A DNA stretch of 64,000 nucleotides from Fundidesulfovibrio agrisoli (GCF_022808715.1 NZ_JAKZKX010000005.1:124001-188000), one strand, 5' to 3'; numbered from the stretch's first letter, positions 25,857-35,389 are shown. Translations and numbers: made by a program. The notes: generated from the sequence alone by a model not told the origin.

Positions 25857-27086
25857 GTGCATCCTCATTCCAAAGGACATCCCGGCCCGCAGCTTGCCGG
25901 TTCTCCCGGCGCGGGACATGCCGGGGGCGGCCACCCCGGCGGTCATCCTCTCGGCCATCCGGGCGCCATGCCCAAGACCCTGCCCAACGGCGCGCCCCCG
26001 GTGCGCCTGGTGGCCTGGGAGATCACCCGGCGCTGCAACCTGGCCTGCAAGCACTGCCGCGCCGAGGCCCACTTCGAGCCCTACCCGGGCGAGCTGAGCA
26101 ACGCCCAGGCCAAGGCGCTCATCGACACCTTCCCCGAGGTCGGCAACCCCATCATCATCTTCACCGGCGGGGAGCCCCTCATGCGCCCCGACTGGGACGA
26201 TCTGGTGGCCTACGCCAACGCCAAGGGCCTGCGCTGCGTCATGGCCCCCAACGGCACGCTCATCACGGCGGAGAACGCCCGGCGCATGAAGGAGGTGGGC
26301 ATCCAGCGCTGCTCCATCTCCATCGACGGCCCCGATCCCGAGACCCACGACGAGTTCCGTGGCGAGAAGGGGGCCTTCGCGGGCGCGCTGCGCGGCATCC
26401 AGCACCTGAAGGACGCCGGGATCGAGTTCCAGATCAACACCACGGTCACCAAGTCCAACCTGCACAACTTCAAGAAGATCTTCGAGCTGTGCGAGTCGCT
26501 CGGGGCCAGCGCATGGCACATCTTCCTGCTGGTGCCCACGGGCCGCGCCACGGAGATCGCCGCCCAGGTGATCACGGCCGAGGAGTACGAGACCGTGCTC
26601 AACTGGTTCCACGACTTCCGCAAGACCACCTCCATGCAGCTCAAGGCCACCTGCGCGCCGCATTATTACCGGATCATGCGCCAGCGCGCCAAGGAGGACG
26701 GCGTGCCCGTGACGCCCGACAACTTCGGGCTGGACGCGCTCACGCGCGGCTGCCTGGGCGGCATCGGGTTCTGCTTCATCTCGCACTCGGGCACGGTGCA
26801 GCCCTGCGGCTACCTGGAGCTGGACTGCGGCAACGTGCTGGAGACGCCGTTCCCCGAGATATGGGAGAAGACGGAGTGGTTCAGGAAGTTCCGGGACCAG
26901 AAGCAGTACGAGGGCAAGTGCGGCCCCTGCGAGTACCACAAGGTCTGCGGCGGATGCCGGGCCAGGGCCTTCACCATGAAGGGCGACCCCATGGCCCCCG
27001 AGCCGCTGTGTACCTACCAGCCCAAGCGGGGCGGGGAGAAACCCGAAGGCCACGGGGGTTTTGCCTCCGGCGGGCAAGTGGAGTAG
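25857..27086 (+). CDS. ahbD: Radical SAM heme synthase AhbD with His-rich N-terminal extension
   Basis: AhbD oxidatively decarboxylates the two propionates of Fe-coproporphyrin III to the vinyls of heme b. The 409-residue protein has CNLACKHC (Cys60, 64, 67), GGEPL, and C-terminal auxiliary cluster cysteines (RGCLGGIGF, QPCGYLELDCG, CGPCEYHKVCGGC). The GTG start at 25857 has AGGAGG six bases upstream; the internal ATG at 25968 (residue 38) has none. The 37-residue extension is Gly/Pro/His-rich with His at 2, 4, 8, 21, 26, 30 and 34, and could bind metal or heme. Confidence 0.9.
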   Translation: MHPHSKGHPGPQLAGSPGAGHAGGGHPGGHPLGHPGAMPKTLPNGAPPVRLVAWEITRRCNLACKHCRAEAHFEPYPGELSNAQAKALIDTFPEVGNPIIIFTGGEPLMRPDWDDLVAYANAKGLRCVMAPNGTLITAENARRMKEVGIQRCSISIDGPDPETHDEFRGEKGAFAGALRGIQHLKDAGIEFQINTTVTKSNLHNFKKIFELCESLGASAWHIFLLVPTGRATEIAAQVITAEEYETVLNWFHDFRKTTSMQLKATCAPHYYRIMRQRAKEDGVPVTPDNFGLDALTRGCLGGIGFCFISHSGTVQPCGYLELDCGNVLETPFPEIWEKTEWFRKFRDQKQYEGKCGPCEYHKVCGGCRARAFTMKGDPMAPEPLCTYQPKRGGEKPEGHGGFASGGQVE

Positions 27087-27096
27087 AGTGGTCCGC

Positions 27097-27549
27097 ATGG
27101 ACGCATACGACCGCAAGATTCTCGACATCATCCAGTCCGGCTTCCCCATCGAGGAGCGGCCCTACGCCGCGGTGGGCGAACAGCTCGGCCTCACCGAGTC
27201 CGAGGTGCTGGCCCGCGTGAGGGCGCTTAGGGCCAAGGGCGTCATCCGGCGCATCGGGGCCAACTTCAGCTCGGGTTCCCTGGGCTGGCAGAGCACGCTG
27301 TGCGCCGCGCGCGTGCCGGAAGCGCAGATCGAGGCCTTCGTGGCCGAGGTCAACTCCCACCACGGGGTGACCCACAACTACCTGCGCGACCACTCCTTCA
27401 ATGTCTGGTTCACCATGATCGCGCCGGACATGGCCGCCGTGCGGGCCACCCTGGCCGAGATCACCCGCAAGACCGGCATCTCCGTGCTGAACCTGCCCGC
27501 CGAGGAGCTCTTCAAGATCAAGGTGGACTTCGCCATGGAGGGCGCATGA
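27097..27549 (+). CDS. Siroheme decarboxylase subunit, AhbA/AhbB type (Lrp/AsnC-like fold)
   Basis: The 150-residue protein has an N-terminal AsnC-type helix-turn-helix (YDRKILDIIQSGFPIEERPYAAVGEQLGLTESEVLARVRALRAKGVIRRIGANF, a landmark for residues 3-56) and a C-terminal RAM-like domain. Such proteins next to ahbC/hemB/ahbD act as siroheme decarboxylase subunits rather than regulators; AhbA and AhbB form the enzyme together. Only one of the pair is in this window, and I cannot tell which. The ATG at 27097 is 10 bases after ahbD; its stop overlaps the rpe start. Confidence 0.82.
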   Translation: MDAYDRKILDIIQSGFPIEERPYAAVGEQLGLTESEVLARVRALRAKGVIRRIGANFSSGSLGWQSTLCAARVPEAQIEAFVAEVNSHHGVTHNYLRDHSFNVWFTMIAPDMAAVRATLAEITRKTGISVLNLPAEELFKIKVDFAMEGA

Positions 27550-28205
27550 TCCTCTCCCCCTCGCTGCTCTCGTCCGATTTCGGCCGCCTGGCCGAGGAGC
27601 TGACAGCCCTGGAGGCCGCCGGCATCCCCTGGGTGCACTGGGACGTGATGGACGGGCTGTTCGTGCCCAACATCACGGTGGGGCCGCTGGTCATCAAGAG
27701 CCTGCGCCCGGTGTCCAAGCTGTTCTTCGACGTGCACCTGATGATCGAGCGCCCGGAGCGCTACCTGGCCGATTTCGTCTCCGCCGGGGCGGACCTGGTC
27801 TGCGTGCACGCCGAGAGCACGCACCACCTGGAGCGCGCCGTGGCCGAGATCGCCCGCCTGGGCGCGAAGCCCGCCGTGGCGCTCAACCCGGCCACACCCC
27901 TCTCCGCCGTGGAGTACCTGCTGCCGCAGCTCTCCATGGTGCTGGTGATGAGCGTGAACCCCGGATTCGGGGGGCAGTCCTTCATCGGGTTCTGCATGGA
28001 GAAGATCCGCTCCCTGCGGGCCATGATTAAGGCCCAGGGCGCTGAGACGCTCATTCAGGTGGACGGCGGCGTCACCCTGGAGAACTGCGCGGAGATCGTG
28101 CGGGCCGGGGCGGACGTGCTGGTGAGCGGCTCGGCCTTCTTCGGCTACCCGCCCTACGCCGAGCGCTTCGCGGCCTTCAACCGGGCCGTGGAAGCCGGTC
28201 GCTGA
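27546..28205 (+). CDS. rpe: Ribulose-phosphate 3-epimerase
   Basis: Rpe interconverts ribulose-5-phosphate and xylulose-5-phosphate. The 219-residue TIM-barrel protein shows ILSPSLLSSDFGRL, HWDVMDGLFVPNITVGP (metal/catalytic His and Asp), DVHLMIERPE, MSVNPGFGGQSFI and VDGGVT with the phosphate-binding VSGSAFF near the end. The ATG overlaps the preceding stop (ATGA). It sits at the end of the heme operon, coupled to it. Confidence 0.95.
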   Translation: MILSPSLLSSDFGRLAEELTALEAAGIPWVHWDVMDGLFVPNITVGPLVIKSLRPVSKLFFDVHLMIERPERYLADFVSAGADLVCVHAESTHHLERAVAEIARLGAKPAVALNPATPLSAVEYLLPQLSMVLVMSVNPGFGGQSFIGFCMEKIRSLRAMIKAQGAETLIQVDGGVTLENCAEIVRAGADVLVSGSAFFGYPPYAERFAAFNRAVEAGR

Positions 28206-28210
28206 CCGCC

Positions 28211-28546
28211 ATGACGCGCACCCGGGACGACCTGGCCGAGGCCATCAGGGACCACTTCATCTGCGTCCTCGGGCTGGGCGAGAGCGCGGCCCGCTCCCTG
28301 GTGGGCACCAGCCGGGACGCCCTCAGGCGCTCCATGGCCTCCCTGGGCGAAGCCATGCGCCAGGGCGACCGCGAGCGCACGGCCTTCTGGGCGCACAACG
28401 TGAAGGGCAACCTGCTCAACACGGGGCTGAAGGAGCTGGCGGTGCTGGCCCTGGCCATCGAACGGGCGGCCGACGAGCCTGCCGCCCTGCTGCCGCTGGA
28501 AACCCTGAACAAGCTGGCCCGCGAACTCTCCCCTTTTCTGTCCTGA
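28211..28546 (+). CDS. Orphan HPt phosphotransfer protein
   Basis: This 111-residue protein consists of a single HPt four-helix domain. His62 in FWAHNVKGNLLNTG is the expected phosphorylation site. Flanking helices (DALRRSMASLGEAMRQGD, LKELAVLALAIERAA) fit the fold. It starts five bases after rpe. The window also encodes hybrid kinases ending in receivers without HPt (58150-59847, 61364-64000), so it could shuttle phosphate from one of them; partners are unknown. Confidence 0.8.
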   Translation: MTRTRDDLAEAIRDHFICVLGLGESAARSLVGTSRDALRRSMASLGEAMRQGDRERTAFWAHNVKGNLLNTGLKELAVLALAIERAADEPAALLPLETLNKLARELSPFLS

Positions 28547-28639
28547 GCCGGTTTCCCGGGCCTTGTGGGCCACTAGCCATCCAGGCCGCGCCGTGCTAAG
28601 GGGCGTCGGTCTTTCAATCCCCTCTGCAACGGAAACAAT

Positions 28640-29578
28640 GTGAGCAACGAGCGAATTTTCGTGGCGGGCCACCGGGGGCTGGTGGGCTCGGCCGTGGTGC
28701 GGGTCCTGGAGGGCCGCCCCGGTTGTGAGGCCGTCACCCGCACCCGGGCGCAGCTCGACCTCACCGACCAGGCCGCCGTGCGCCGCTTCATGGCCGAGGT
28801 CAAGCCGCACAAGATCGTGCTGGCCGCGGCCAAGGTGGGCGGCATCCACGCCAACAACACCTACCCGGCCGAGTTCATCTGGCAGAACTCCATCATCCAG
28901 TGCAACGTCATCGACGCGGCCTACCGTGAGGGCGTGGAGAAGCTCGTGTTCCTGGGCTCCTCCTGCATCTACCCCAAGTTCGCGCCCCAGCCCATGACCG
29001 AGGACTGCCTGCTCACCAGCGCCCTGGAGCCCACCAACGAGTGGTACGCCGTGGCCAAGATCGCGGGCATCAAGATGTGCCAGGCCTACCGCCGCCAGTA
29101 CGGCTTCGACGCCGTGAGCCTGATGCCCACCAATCTGTACGGGCCGGGCGACAACTTCGATCTGCAGAACTCCCACGTGCTCCCGGCGCTGCTGCGCCGC
29201 TTCCACGAGGCCGCGCAGACCGGGGCCGAGAGCGTGACGGTGTGGGGCACGGGCAACGTCTGCCGCGAGTTCCTGCATGTGGACGACTGCGCCCGCGCCA
29301 TCGTCTACTGCATGGACAACTACTCCGACGAGCGCATCGTCAACGTGGGCACCGGCGAGGACGTGACCATCCGCGAACTGGCCGAGACTGTGGCGCGCGT
29401 TACGGGCTTCAAGGGCCGCATCGAATTCGACCCCACCAAGCCCGAGGGCACGCCGCGCAAGCTGCTGGACGTCTCGCGCCTGAAAGCCCTGGGCTGGAGC
29501 CCCGCCATCGGGCTGGAGCAGGGCATCGCGGGCACCTACCGCTGGTTCCTCGACAACATCCATACTCTGCGCGGCTAA
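28640..29578 (+). CDS. fcl: GDP-L-fucose synthase
   Basis: This NAD(P)-dependent epimerase/reductase converts GDP-4-keto-6-deoxymannose to GDP-L-fucose. The 312-residue SDR protein has [12 protein letters not shown] (nucleotide binding), [19 protein letters not shown], the GSSCIYPK Ser loop and Tyr-X3-Lys in [10 protein letters not shown], plus the typical [12 protein letters not shown]. The GTG at 28640 is the only start compatible with this N-terminus. The preceding GDP-mannose dehydratase (gmd) is not in the window. It heads the surface-glycan cluster. Confidence 0.9.
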   Translation: MSNERIFVAGHRGLVGSAVVRVLEGRPGCEAVTRTRAQLDLTDQAAVRRFMAEVKPHKIVLAAAKVGGIHANNTYPAEFIWQNSIIQCNVIDAAYREGVEKLVFLGSSCIYPKFAPQPMTEDCLLTSALEPTNEWYAVAKIAGIKMCQAYRRQYGFDAVSLMPTNLYGPGDNFDLQNSHVLPALLRRFHEAAQTGAESVTVWGTGNVCREFLHVDDCARAIVYCMDNYSDERIVNVGTGEDVTIRELAETVARVTGFKGRIEFDPTKPEGTPRKLLDVSRLKALGWSPAIGLEQGIAGTYRWFLDNIHTLRG

Positions 29579-29601
29579 GACTGCGCGGGAAAAGAGCGTC
29601 T

Positions 29602-30759
29602 ATGCGTTTCGAATCCATCGTGCTCGTCAGCCACGTCACGGACCTCTCCGGCCCATCCGAGGCAGTTGAGAACTACCTCAAGAGCCGCTCCAAGCGCCTG
29701 GGGGTGATCTACCACCCCTTCCACTACTGCGCGGACCGCCGCTCCCGCATGAAGGAGTACGACGGAGCGTTCCTGCGCCGCGAGGTCAAGGAGGGCGGCT
29801 GGGCCCTGCCCCCGCTGCTGACCTACGTCAAGGACGCGCTCTTCACCCTGTTCTACTTCCTGCGCCTGGGCGGGCGCTTCGAAGTGTACCTGGGCGCGGA
29901 CCCGCTCAACACCGTGGTGGGGGTGATCCTCAAGAAGCTCGGGCTCACGCGCTTCGTGATCTTCTACACCATCGACTGGATGCCCGAGCGCTTCGCCAAC
30001 AAGTGGTTGAACGCCATCTACCACTGGCTGGACCGCTTCTGCGTGCGCAACTGCGACGCGGCCTGGAACATCTCCCCGCGCATCGTGGACGTGCGCCGCT
30101 CCCAGGGGCTGCCCGACAGCCGCAACATCCTGGTGCCCGTGGGCGTGGACCTGGAGAAGATCGAGCTGCCGGACAAGTCCGCCACGGAGCCCGCCGCCCT
30201 GGTGCTCTTGGGCGCCTTGGCCCCCTCCAAGGGCGTGGACCTGGTGATCGACGCCTTCCCCAGCCTCAAGAAGCGCTTCCCGCAGCTGGCCCTGCACGTC
30301 ATCGGCAAGACGCCCCACGACGCCGTGGAGGACGGGGTGGTCTACCAGCCCTACGAGCCACGGCTCAAGGCCCTGGGCGAGGGCGTGGTGCTGCACGGGG
30401 CCAAGCCCCACGACGAGGTGCTGGCCATGCTGCCCGGCTACGACATCTCGCTGGCCCTCTACAAGCCTTCCCCCAACAACCTCTCCCAGTGGGCCGACCC
30501 CTCCCGCGTGAAGGACTATCTGGCCTGCGGCCTGCCCGTAATCATCACTCCCGTGCCCGAGATCCACAAGGATATCGCCGAACTGGAGGCGGGCATCGTG
30601 GTGGATTACGAGGTGGAGCCCCTGGCGGAGGCCATCGGCTCCCTGCTGGCCGACCCGCAGAAATGGCGCAGGATGCGCGAGAACGCCCTGGCCTACATGC
30701 AGTCCTACTCCTGGTCCGCCATTCTGGACGGGGTGTTCGAGAAGTCCTTCAAGGCCTAG
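29602..30759 (+). CDS. Glycosyltransferase, family GT4-like
   Basis: The 385-residue GT-B-type protein has SHVTDLSGPSEAVENYLKSRS at the start and a C-terminal half with LLGALAPSKGVDLVIDAF, ALHVIGKTPHD and the VKDYLACGLPVIITPVPEI donor-binding motif. The ATG at 29602 follows AAGAG. The unusual SGPSEA N-terminus differs from the GGxxR motif of many GT4 enzymes. It is expected to add a sugar to the cluster's glycan. Confidence 0.85.
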   Translation: MRFESIVLVSHVTDLSGPSEAVENYLKSRSKRLGVIYHPFHYCADRRSRMKEYDGAFLRREVKEGGWALPPLLTYVKDALFTLFYFLRLGGRFEVYLGADPLNTVVGVILKKLGLTRFVIFYTIDWMPERFANKWLNAIYHWLDRFCVRNCDAAWNISPRIVDVRRSQGLPDSRNILVPVGVDLEKIELPDKSATEPAALVLLGALAPSKGVDLVIDAFPSLKKRFPQLALHVIGKTPHDAVEDGVVYQPYEPRLKALGEGVVLHGAKPHDEVLAMLPGYDISLALYKPSPNNLSQWADPSRVKDYLACGLPVIITPVPEIHKDIAELEAGIVVDYEVEPLAEAIGSLLADPQKWRRMRENALAYMQSYSWSAILDGVFEKSFKA

Positions 30760-30762
30760 CGG

Positions 30763-33700
30763 ATGCGCGAACCGGTGAAGAAGCTCCTGGCCGTGGCCGT
30801 CGTGGCCGGGCTGGCCCTGATCTCCTTCGCCGGGGTCCTGGCCAGGCCGGGCATCGTGGGCCACACCTGGGACTGGGGCGTGCCCAACTTCCTGGAGCAG
30901 TACCGCTCCATGGCCGAGCACCACTTCTCCACCTGGGACGCCTACTTCGAGACGGGCCGCTACCACTACTTCAAGCTGGAGCTGCTCTACTGGCAGCTCA
31001 TCACCCCCCTGGCCCGCATGGGCGGGGAGTGGATGAGCAAGCTCCTGCCCCTGTGCTTCGTCACGGCCTCGGGGCTGGCCATGCTGCCCCTGGCCCGGCG
31101 CTTCGGACTGAACTGGTTCTACGCCACGCTGGCGGCGCTGTTCTACGCCCTGTCGCCCTACACCTACAGCCGCGTGGTGGCCGGGCACATGCCCATGCTG
31201 GCCGGGTTCGCCATCATTCCGCTGCTGCTGCTGGCCTACTTCACGCTGCTGGCCTCCATCCGGGAGCGCGGGCGCGTGGCCCCGCGCGCGGCCATCGTCT
31301 GCGGGCTCCTGCTGGGGCTGACCTCCCTGCACCCCAGCGTGGGCGTGAGCAGCGCGGCCATGCTCGGGCTGTTGGGCCTGCACGCCGTGGTCAAGGGGCC
31401 GGAGCGCTGGAGGGTGCTGGCCTCCACCGGGCTGGTCTTCGCCCTGGCGCTGATGATGAACATCCACTTCATGGCCCCCTTCCTGGGCGACTACCTGGGC
31501 AAGGGCGCCATCCGCCACGGCTGGGGGCTCTCGGCCTCGGCCAAGGGCGAAGTCACCGTGGACACGGAACTGCCCATGCGCGAGGGGTTCCACCAGTCCA
31601 CCAGCCAGCCCGTCGACGCCGTCATCCGCCTGGACCTGCGCCCCGGCATGGACACCGAATACGCCTTCCCGGCCCCGCCGGGCCTGCGCGCGCCCTGGGT
31701 GCTGGCCTCGCTTGTGCTGGCCGGGCTGGCCCTGTGCTCCTTCACGGCGCGGCGCATGCGCCGCGACCCCGACCAGGAGGACACCCTGCGCGCCCAGAAC
31801 GCGGGCATGTTCGTGGTGGCGCTCACGGGCGTGCTGCTGGTCTGCGGTTCGCGCACGCCGTTCGGGGTTGCCTTCTACCAGTGGGTGCTCAAGGGCTTCG
31901 TGCCCATCCTGTTCGCGGCCTTCTCCAACACCACGCGCTGGCTGCCGCTGATCGTCACGGCCTACGCCCTGCTGGCCTTCCAGCTCCCCCAGGCCTGGGA
32001 GGAGCGGGGCAGCGCCAGGCGGCCCTGGCTGGTCCGGGCGGCCCTGGCAGGGGTGCTGCTGGCGTTCGTCTCGCCCTACCTGGGGCAGAGCCTGCTCTCA
32101 CGCGCGCCCAAGGACGCCGTGCCCCAGCCCCTGGCCCTCAAGCACACGCCCATCCATCCCGAGGACGCCAAGGTCTACGCCTTCCTGCGCGACCAGCGCG
32201 CCTGGGGCCGCGTGGCCTACCTGCCGCCGGTGGGCATCAGCTGGCCCGGGGATTCGCCCTACAGCTACGAGTGGAGTTCGGCCTACTCGCCCAAGCCCTT
32301 CTTCCTGGCCTTCTACAACAACCCCCTGGGCAGCGAGATCATCTCCAGCATGTACGCCGAGCAGCCCAGCCCCAACCTGGACCGCCTCTTCGGGCTGGCC
32401 TCGGTGCGCTACCTGATCTACCCGCACGACAATTTCTTCATCTCCTACCAGGATTTCCAGCCCGGCTACCTGGGCGAGCCCGTGGTGGACGGGTTCAAGA
32501 ACTACAAGCCCGTTCTGGACAAGGCCCTGGCCCTGCAACACGGCCTCGTGCTGGAGAAGCGCTTCGCCAGCGTGGACATCTACCGCAACCCGGACGCCGC
32601 GCCCGGCGTGTTCGCGGCCTCGCGCCTGCTGGCCGTGGCCGACGCCACGGGCCGGGGAGGCAACCTGACCGCGGCCGTGCTGCCCGACGTGGTGGGCATG
32701 CCCCTCTACGAGCCCGGGCAGGCCGTGATCCCTGCCGGGGAGTCCCCGGAGTTCCTGGCCCTGCTGGGCAGGATCATGGGAAGCGGGGAGGCCGGCGAGA
32801 ATGGCCAGAAGGGCCTGGAGCGGGCCTTCCTCACCGACCGGTCAGGCAAGCGCCAGGCCCTGCTCTACAGGGGCCAGGCCTACGACCTCCCCTCGGTGGA
32901 GTTCACCCGCCAGGGGCCGACCACCTGCCGGGTGCGCCTCACGGGAGTGAAGTCGGGCTTTCCGCTGCTCTTCCAGGAGACCTTCCACGAAGGCTGGAAG
33001 GCCTACCTGCTGCCCGCGGGCGAGCGCCCGGCCCAGGCGGCGGGGCAGGCTTCCGCCGTTGCTACCGCCGCAGCTTCCTCCGCTCCCGGCGGGGTCGCTG
33101 CCGCCGCCGCTTCCGGCCCGGCCGCCGGATCCCCGGCCCCGGGGGCTTGCAGGCCGCCGGACGACGGGGGGCAGGGCATCCCGGCGGAAACCGCGAAGCT
33201 CCTGGGCTCCTACCGCATCTTCCCGGACAACCAGGATTTGCAGGCCACGCCTGAAGAGCTGTGCCGGTACCTGGAGCGGGGCTGGGTGAGCACCCTGGGC
33301 GACGGCCGCACCCGGACCAGGGCGCTGCTGGAGTACGGCCCGGGCGGCAGGGTTGAGTCCGAACAGGCGCTGAGTTGGAACGTGGGCTTTGTTTCCAAGC
33401 GCTTCGTGAGCACCGTGCAGAACGACAACCTGCCTTCCACGCCGTTGGACGCCACCTGGCGCGAGGGCGCGATCGAACCCGCCGTGGCCGTGGGCCCCGG
33501 CTTCGACGCCCTGGCCCCGGCCTCCTGGAGGGTTTCCGGGGCCGCCGAAGGCAAGGCCATGCCCTGGCCGGAGATGCTGCATTGGCAGGCCAGCGGCTAC
33601 GGCAACGCCTGGTGGATCGATCCGGCGCTGCTGCCCGCGCTCGGCCCCGAGGCCGCGCGCTACGCCCGGCCCAACCCGGCGGGCGGAGTTGATATCGACC

Positions 33701-33837
33701 TGGTGATCGAATTCAGGCCCCAGCGCTACTACCTGCTGGGCCTTGCGGTATCCGCTTTGAGCGTGGCCCTGGCCCTGGCCGCCCTGGGCGCGATCACCGT
33801 GGCCCAGCGGCTGCGCGTGCGGAGGCTCAATGTCTAG
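30763..33837 (+). CDS. Large polytopic membrane protein, YfhO/GT-C-like
   Basis: The 1024-residue protein starts with a membrane helix, an acidic WDWGVPNFLEQYRSM lumen-type loop, and then about ten to twelve helices to residue 450, the layout of GT-C glycosyltransferases of the YfhO/arabinosyltransferase kind. A long non-membrane region (about residues 460-1000) follows and a single helix ends the chain (LGLAVSALSVALALAALGAI). Around residues 752-800 there is an Ala/Gly/Pro/Ser low-complexity insert. It overlaps the next gene by eight bases. It could transfer polyprenol-linked sugars outside the membrane; the family assignment is moderate. Confidence 0.75.
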   Translation: MREPVKKLLAVAVVAGLALISFAGVLARPGIVGHTWDWGVPNFLEQYRSMAEHHFSTWDAYFETGRYHYFKLELLYWQLITPLARMGGEWMSKLLPLCFVTASGLAMLPLARRFGLNWFYATLAALFYALSPYTYSRVVAGHMPMLAGFAIIPLLLLAYFTLLASIRERGRVAPRAAIVCGLLLGLTSLHPSVGVSSAAMLGLLGLHAVVKGPERWRVLASTGLVFALALMMNIHFMAPFLGDYLGKGAIRHGWGLSASAKGEVTVDTELPMREGFHQSTSQPVDAVIRLDLRPGMDTEYAFPAPPGLRAPWVLASLVLAGLALCSFTARRMRRDPDQEDTLRAQNAGMFVVALTGVLLVCGSRTPFGVAFYQWVLKGFVPILFAAFSNTTRWLPLIVTAYALLAFQLPQAWEERGSARRPWLVRAALAGVLLAFVSPYLGQSLLSRAPKDAVPQPLALKHTPIHPEDAKVYAFLRDQRAWGRVAYLPPVGISWPGDSPYSYEWSSAYSPKPFFLAFYNNPLGSEIISSMYAEQPSPNLDRLFGLASVRYLIYPHDNFFISYQDFQPGYLGEPVVDGFKNYKPVLDKALALQHGLVLEKRFASVDIYRNPDAAPGVFAASRLLAVADATGRGGNLTAAVLPDVVGMPLYEPGQAVIPAGESPEFLALLGRIMGSGEAGENGQKGLERAFLTDRSGKRQALLYRGQAYDLPSVEFTRQGPTTCRVRLTGVKSGFPLLFQETFHEGWKAYLLPAGERPAQAAGQASAVATAAASSAPGGVAAAAASGPAAGSPAPGACRPPDDGGQGIPAETAKLLGSYRIFPDNQDLQATPEELCRYLERGWVSTLGDGRTRTRALLEYGPGGRVESEQALSWNVGFVSKRFVSTVQNDNLPSTPLDATWREGAIEPAVAVGPGFDALAPASWRVSGAAEGKAMPWPEMLHWQASGYGNAWWIDPALLPALGPEAARYARPNPAGGVDIDLVIEFRPQRYYLLGLAVSALSVALALAALGAITVAQRLRVRRLNV

Positions 33838-35389
33838 GTACGGCATCCTGCCCGAGGACAAGCCCCGCTGGCCCTGGACCATGGGCCTCGTGCTCCTGGG
33901 CGCGCTCACGGCCCTGGCCTGCATGCGCTACCTCTCGCTGCGCTCCACCGTGTTCGACCTGGGGGTGTTCGTCTGCAACCTCACGGCCATGAGCCAGGGC
34001 GGGGAATGGTGGCGGGCGCTCAACGGCCACATCCAGCCCGTGCTCTGGCTCTACGCCTGGCTCATCCGCCCCCTGCCGGACTGGCTCACCCCCCTGGGAC
34101 TCATGGTGGCCCAGGCCTTCATGCTGGCTCTGCCCCTGCCGTTTTTGGGCAGGCGCTACGGGGTGTTCCCGGCCCTGGCCTACTTCGGCTACTTCGCGGT
34201 GTGGCACAACGGGCTGTTCGACTTCCACCCCGACCACCTGGCCATCCCCATCGGCTTCTGGTTCTTCTTCCGCGTCCAGGACGAGGACCCCTGGGGCGCG
34301 GCCCTGGCCGCGCTGTGCCTGTGCCTCGTGAAGGAGACCTTCGCCCTGCAGGCCGCCATATTCGGCGTGTACCTGGCCTTCACGCGCGGCGGCGGACCGG
34401 CCGGGGTGTTCGTGTTCGCGGCGGGGCTGGCCTGGTTCTGGCTGGCCACGGCCAAGCTGATCCCCTTCTTCACCATGGACACGGGCGTTGGCGTCACGGC
34501 CGGGGCTTTCGCCTGGATCGGGGGCTCCTCCGTGCTGGGCAAGGCCTGGTGGGTGCTCACCCACCCCTTCGGCACCCTGGGCCACATGCTGGGCGACCCG
34601 CGCAAGCTCAAGTACCTGGCCGCGCTGTTCGGCTCCCTGGCCTTCCTGCCGCTCTTGAGCCCGGGGCCGCTGTTCACCATCCTGCCCACCCTGGCGCTGT
34701 CGCTGCTCTCCACGCGGCCAGACTACTACTCCGTCACCAACCATTACACGGCCGGGCTGGTGGCCCCGCTCATCGTGGCCTTCGCCGGGGCCCTGCCCCT
34801 GGCCGCCGACGCCGTGAACGCCCGCAGCGGCAGGCTGGACCGCTGGGCCGGAACGCTTTTCATCGTCCTGCTGGCCGGGCACGTGCTCCTGGCGGCCTCG
34901 CCCCTCTCGGTGCCCTTCTGGCGCGGGGGAGGCTTCGGCGGCTTCTGGCCGGACGACCGCGACACGCGCATCATCCGGGCCATGGAGAAGACCCTGCCCG
35001 ACGACCCCGCAAAGGTGGTCATCACCCAGAACAGCCTGAACTGGGGCAAGGCCGTCACGCGCTACTTCGCCAACAGCTTCCCCCTGGCCGTGTTCGAGCC
35101 CCACCTGGCGCAGGATTCCAGCCAGGCCACCATGAGGGACTTCCGCCGCTTCATCCTCACCGGGGCCAAACCCGAATTCCCTGTGACGCGCAGCCTGGCC
35201 GACTACGTGGTGCTCGACCTCAAGCGCCCCTGGTTCGTGGTGGACCAGGGCTGCGAATGGAGGGACGGGGCCTGCCGCGACCAGGCCGTGGCCGACGCCT
35301 TCCGCGAGAACGTGGAGCGCGCCAGGAAGGAGTTCGACACCGTGCTGGAGGATGACGGCTTCCTGATCCTCAAGCGGAGGGAGCCATGA
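33830..35389 (+). CDS. DUF2079-type polytopic membrane protein
   Basis: The 519-residue protein has about ten hydrophobic helices in its first 375 residues. It has the DUF2079 markers YLSLRSTVFDLGVFVCNL and FDFHPDHLAIPIGFWFF, an internal KLIPFF, and SLLSTRPDYYSVTNHYTAGLVAP. A soluble tail of about 140 residues carries WPDDRDTRIIRAMEKTLPDD. The family is uncharacterised but looks like GT-C-type enzymes. It overlaps the genes on both sides, so all three large proteins are made together. Confidence 0.82.
   Translation: MSRYGILPEDKPRWPWTMGLVLLGALTALACMRYLSLRSTVFDLGVFVCNLTAMSQGGEWWRALNGHIQPVLWLYAWLIRPLPDWLTPLGLMVAQAFMLALPLPFLGRRYGVFPALAYFGYFAVWHNGLFDFHPDHLAIPIGFWFFFRVQDEDPWGAALAALCLCLVKETFALQAAIFGVYLAFTRGGGPAGVFVFAAGLAWFWLATAKLIPFFTMDTGVGVTAGAFAWIGGSSVLGKAWWVLTHPFGTLGHMLGDPRKLKYLAALFGSLAFLPLLSPGPLFTILPTLALSLLSTRPDYYSVTNHYTAGLVAPLIVAFAGALPLAADAVNARSGRLDRWAGTLFIVLLAGHVLLAASPLSVPFWRGGGFGGFWPDDRDTRIIRAMEKTLPDDPAKVVITQNSLNWGKAVTRYFANSFPLAVFEPHLAQDSSQATMRDFRRFILTGAKPEFPVTRSLADYVVLDLKRPWFVVDQGCEWRDGACRDQAVADAFRENVERARKEFDTVLEDDGFLILKRREP

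Noticed and set aside
27097-27549. Calling the AsnC-like protein a transcription regulator
   Set aside because: Its place in the ahbC-hemB-ahbD operon fits a siroheme decarboxylase subunit better, although a regulator cannot be formally excluded.
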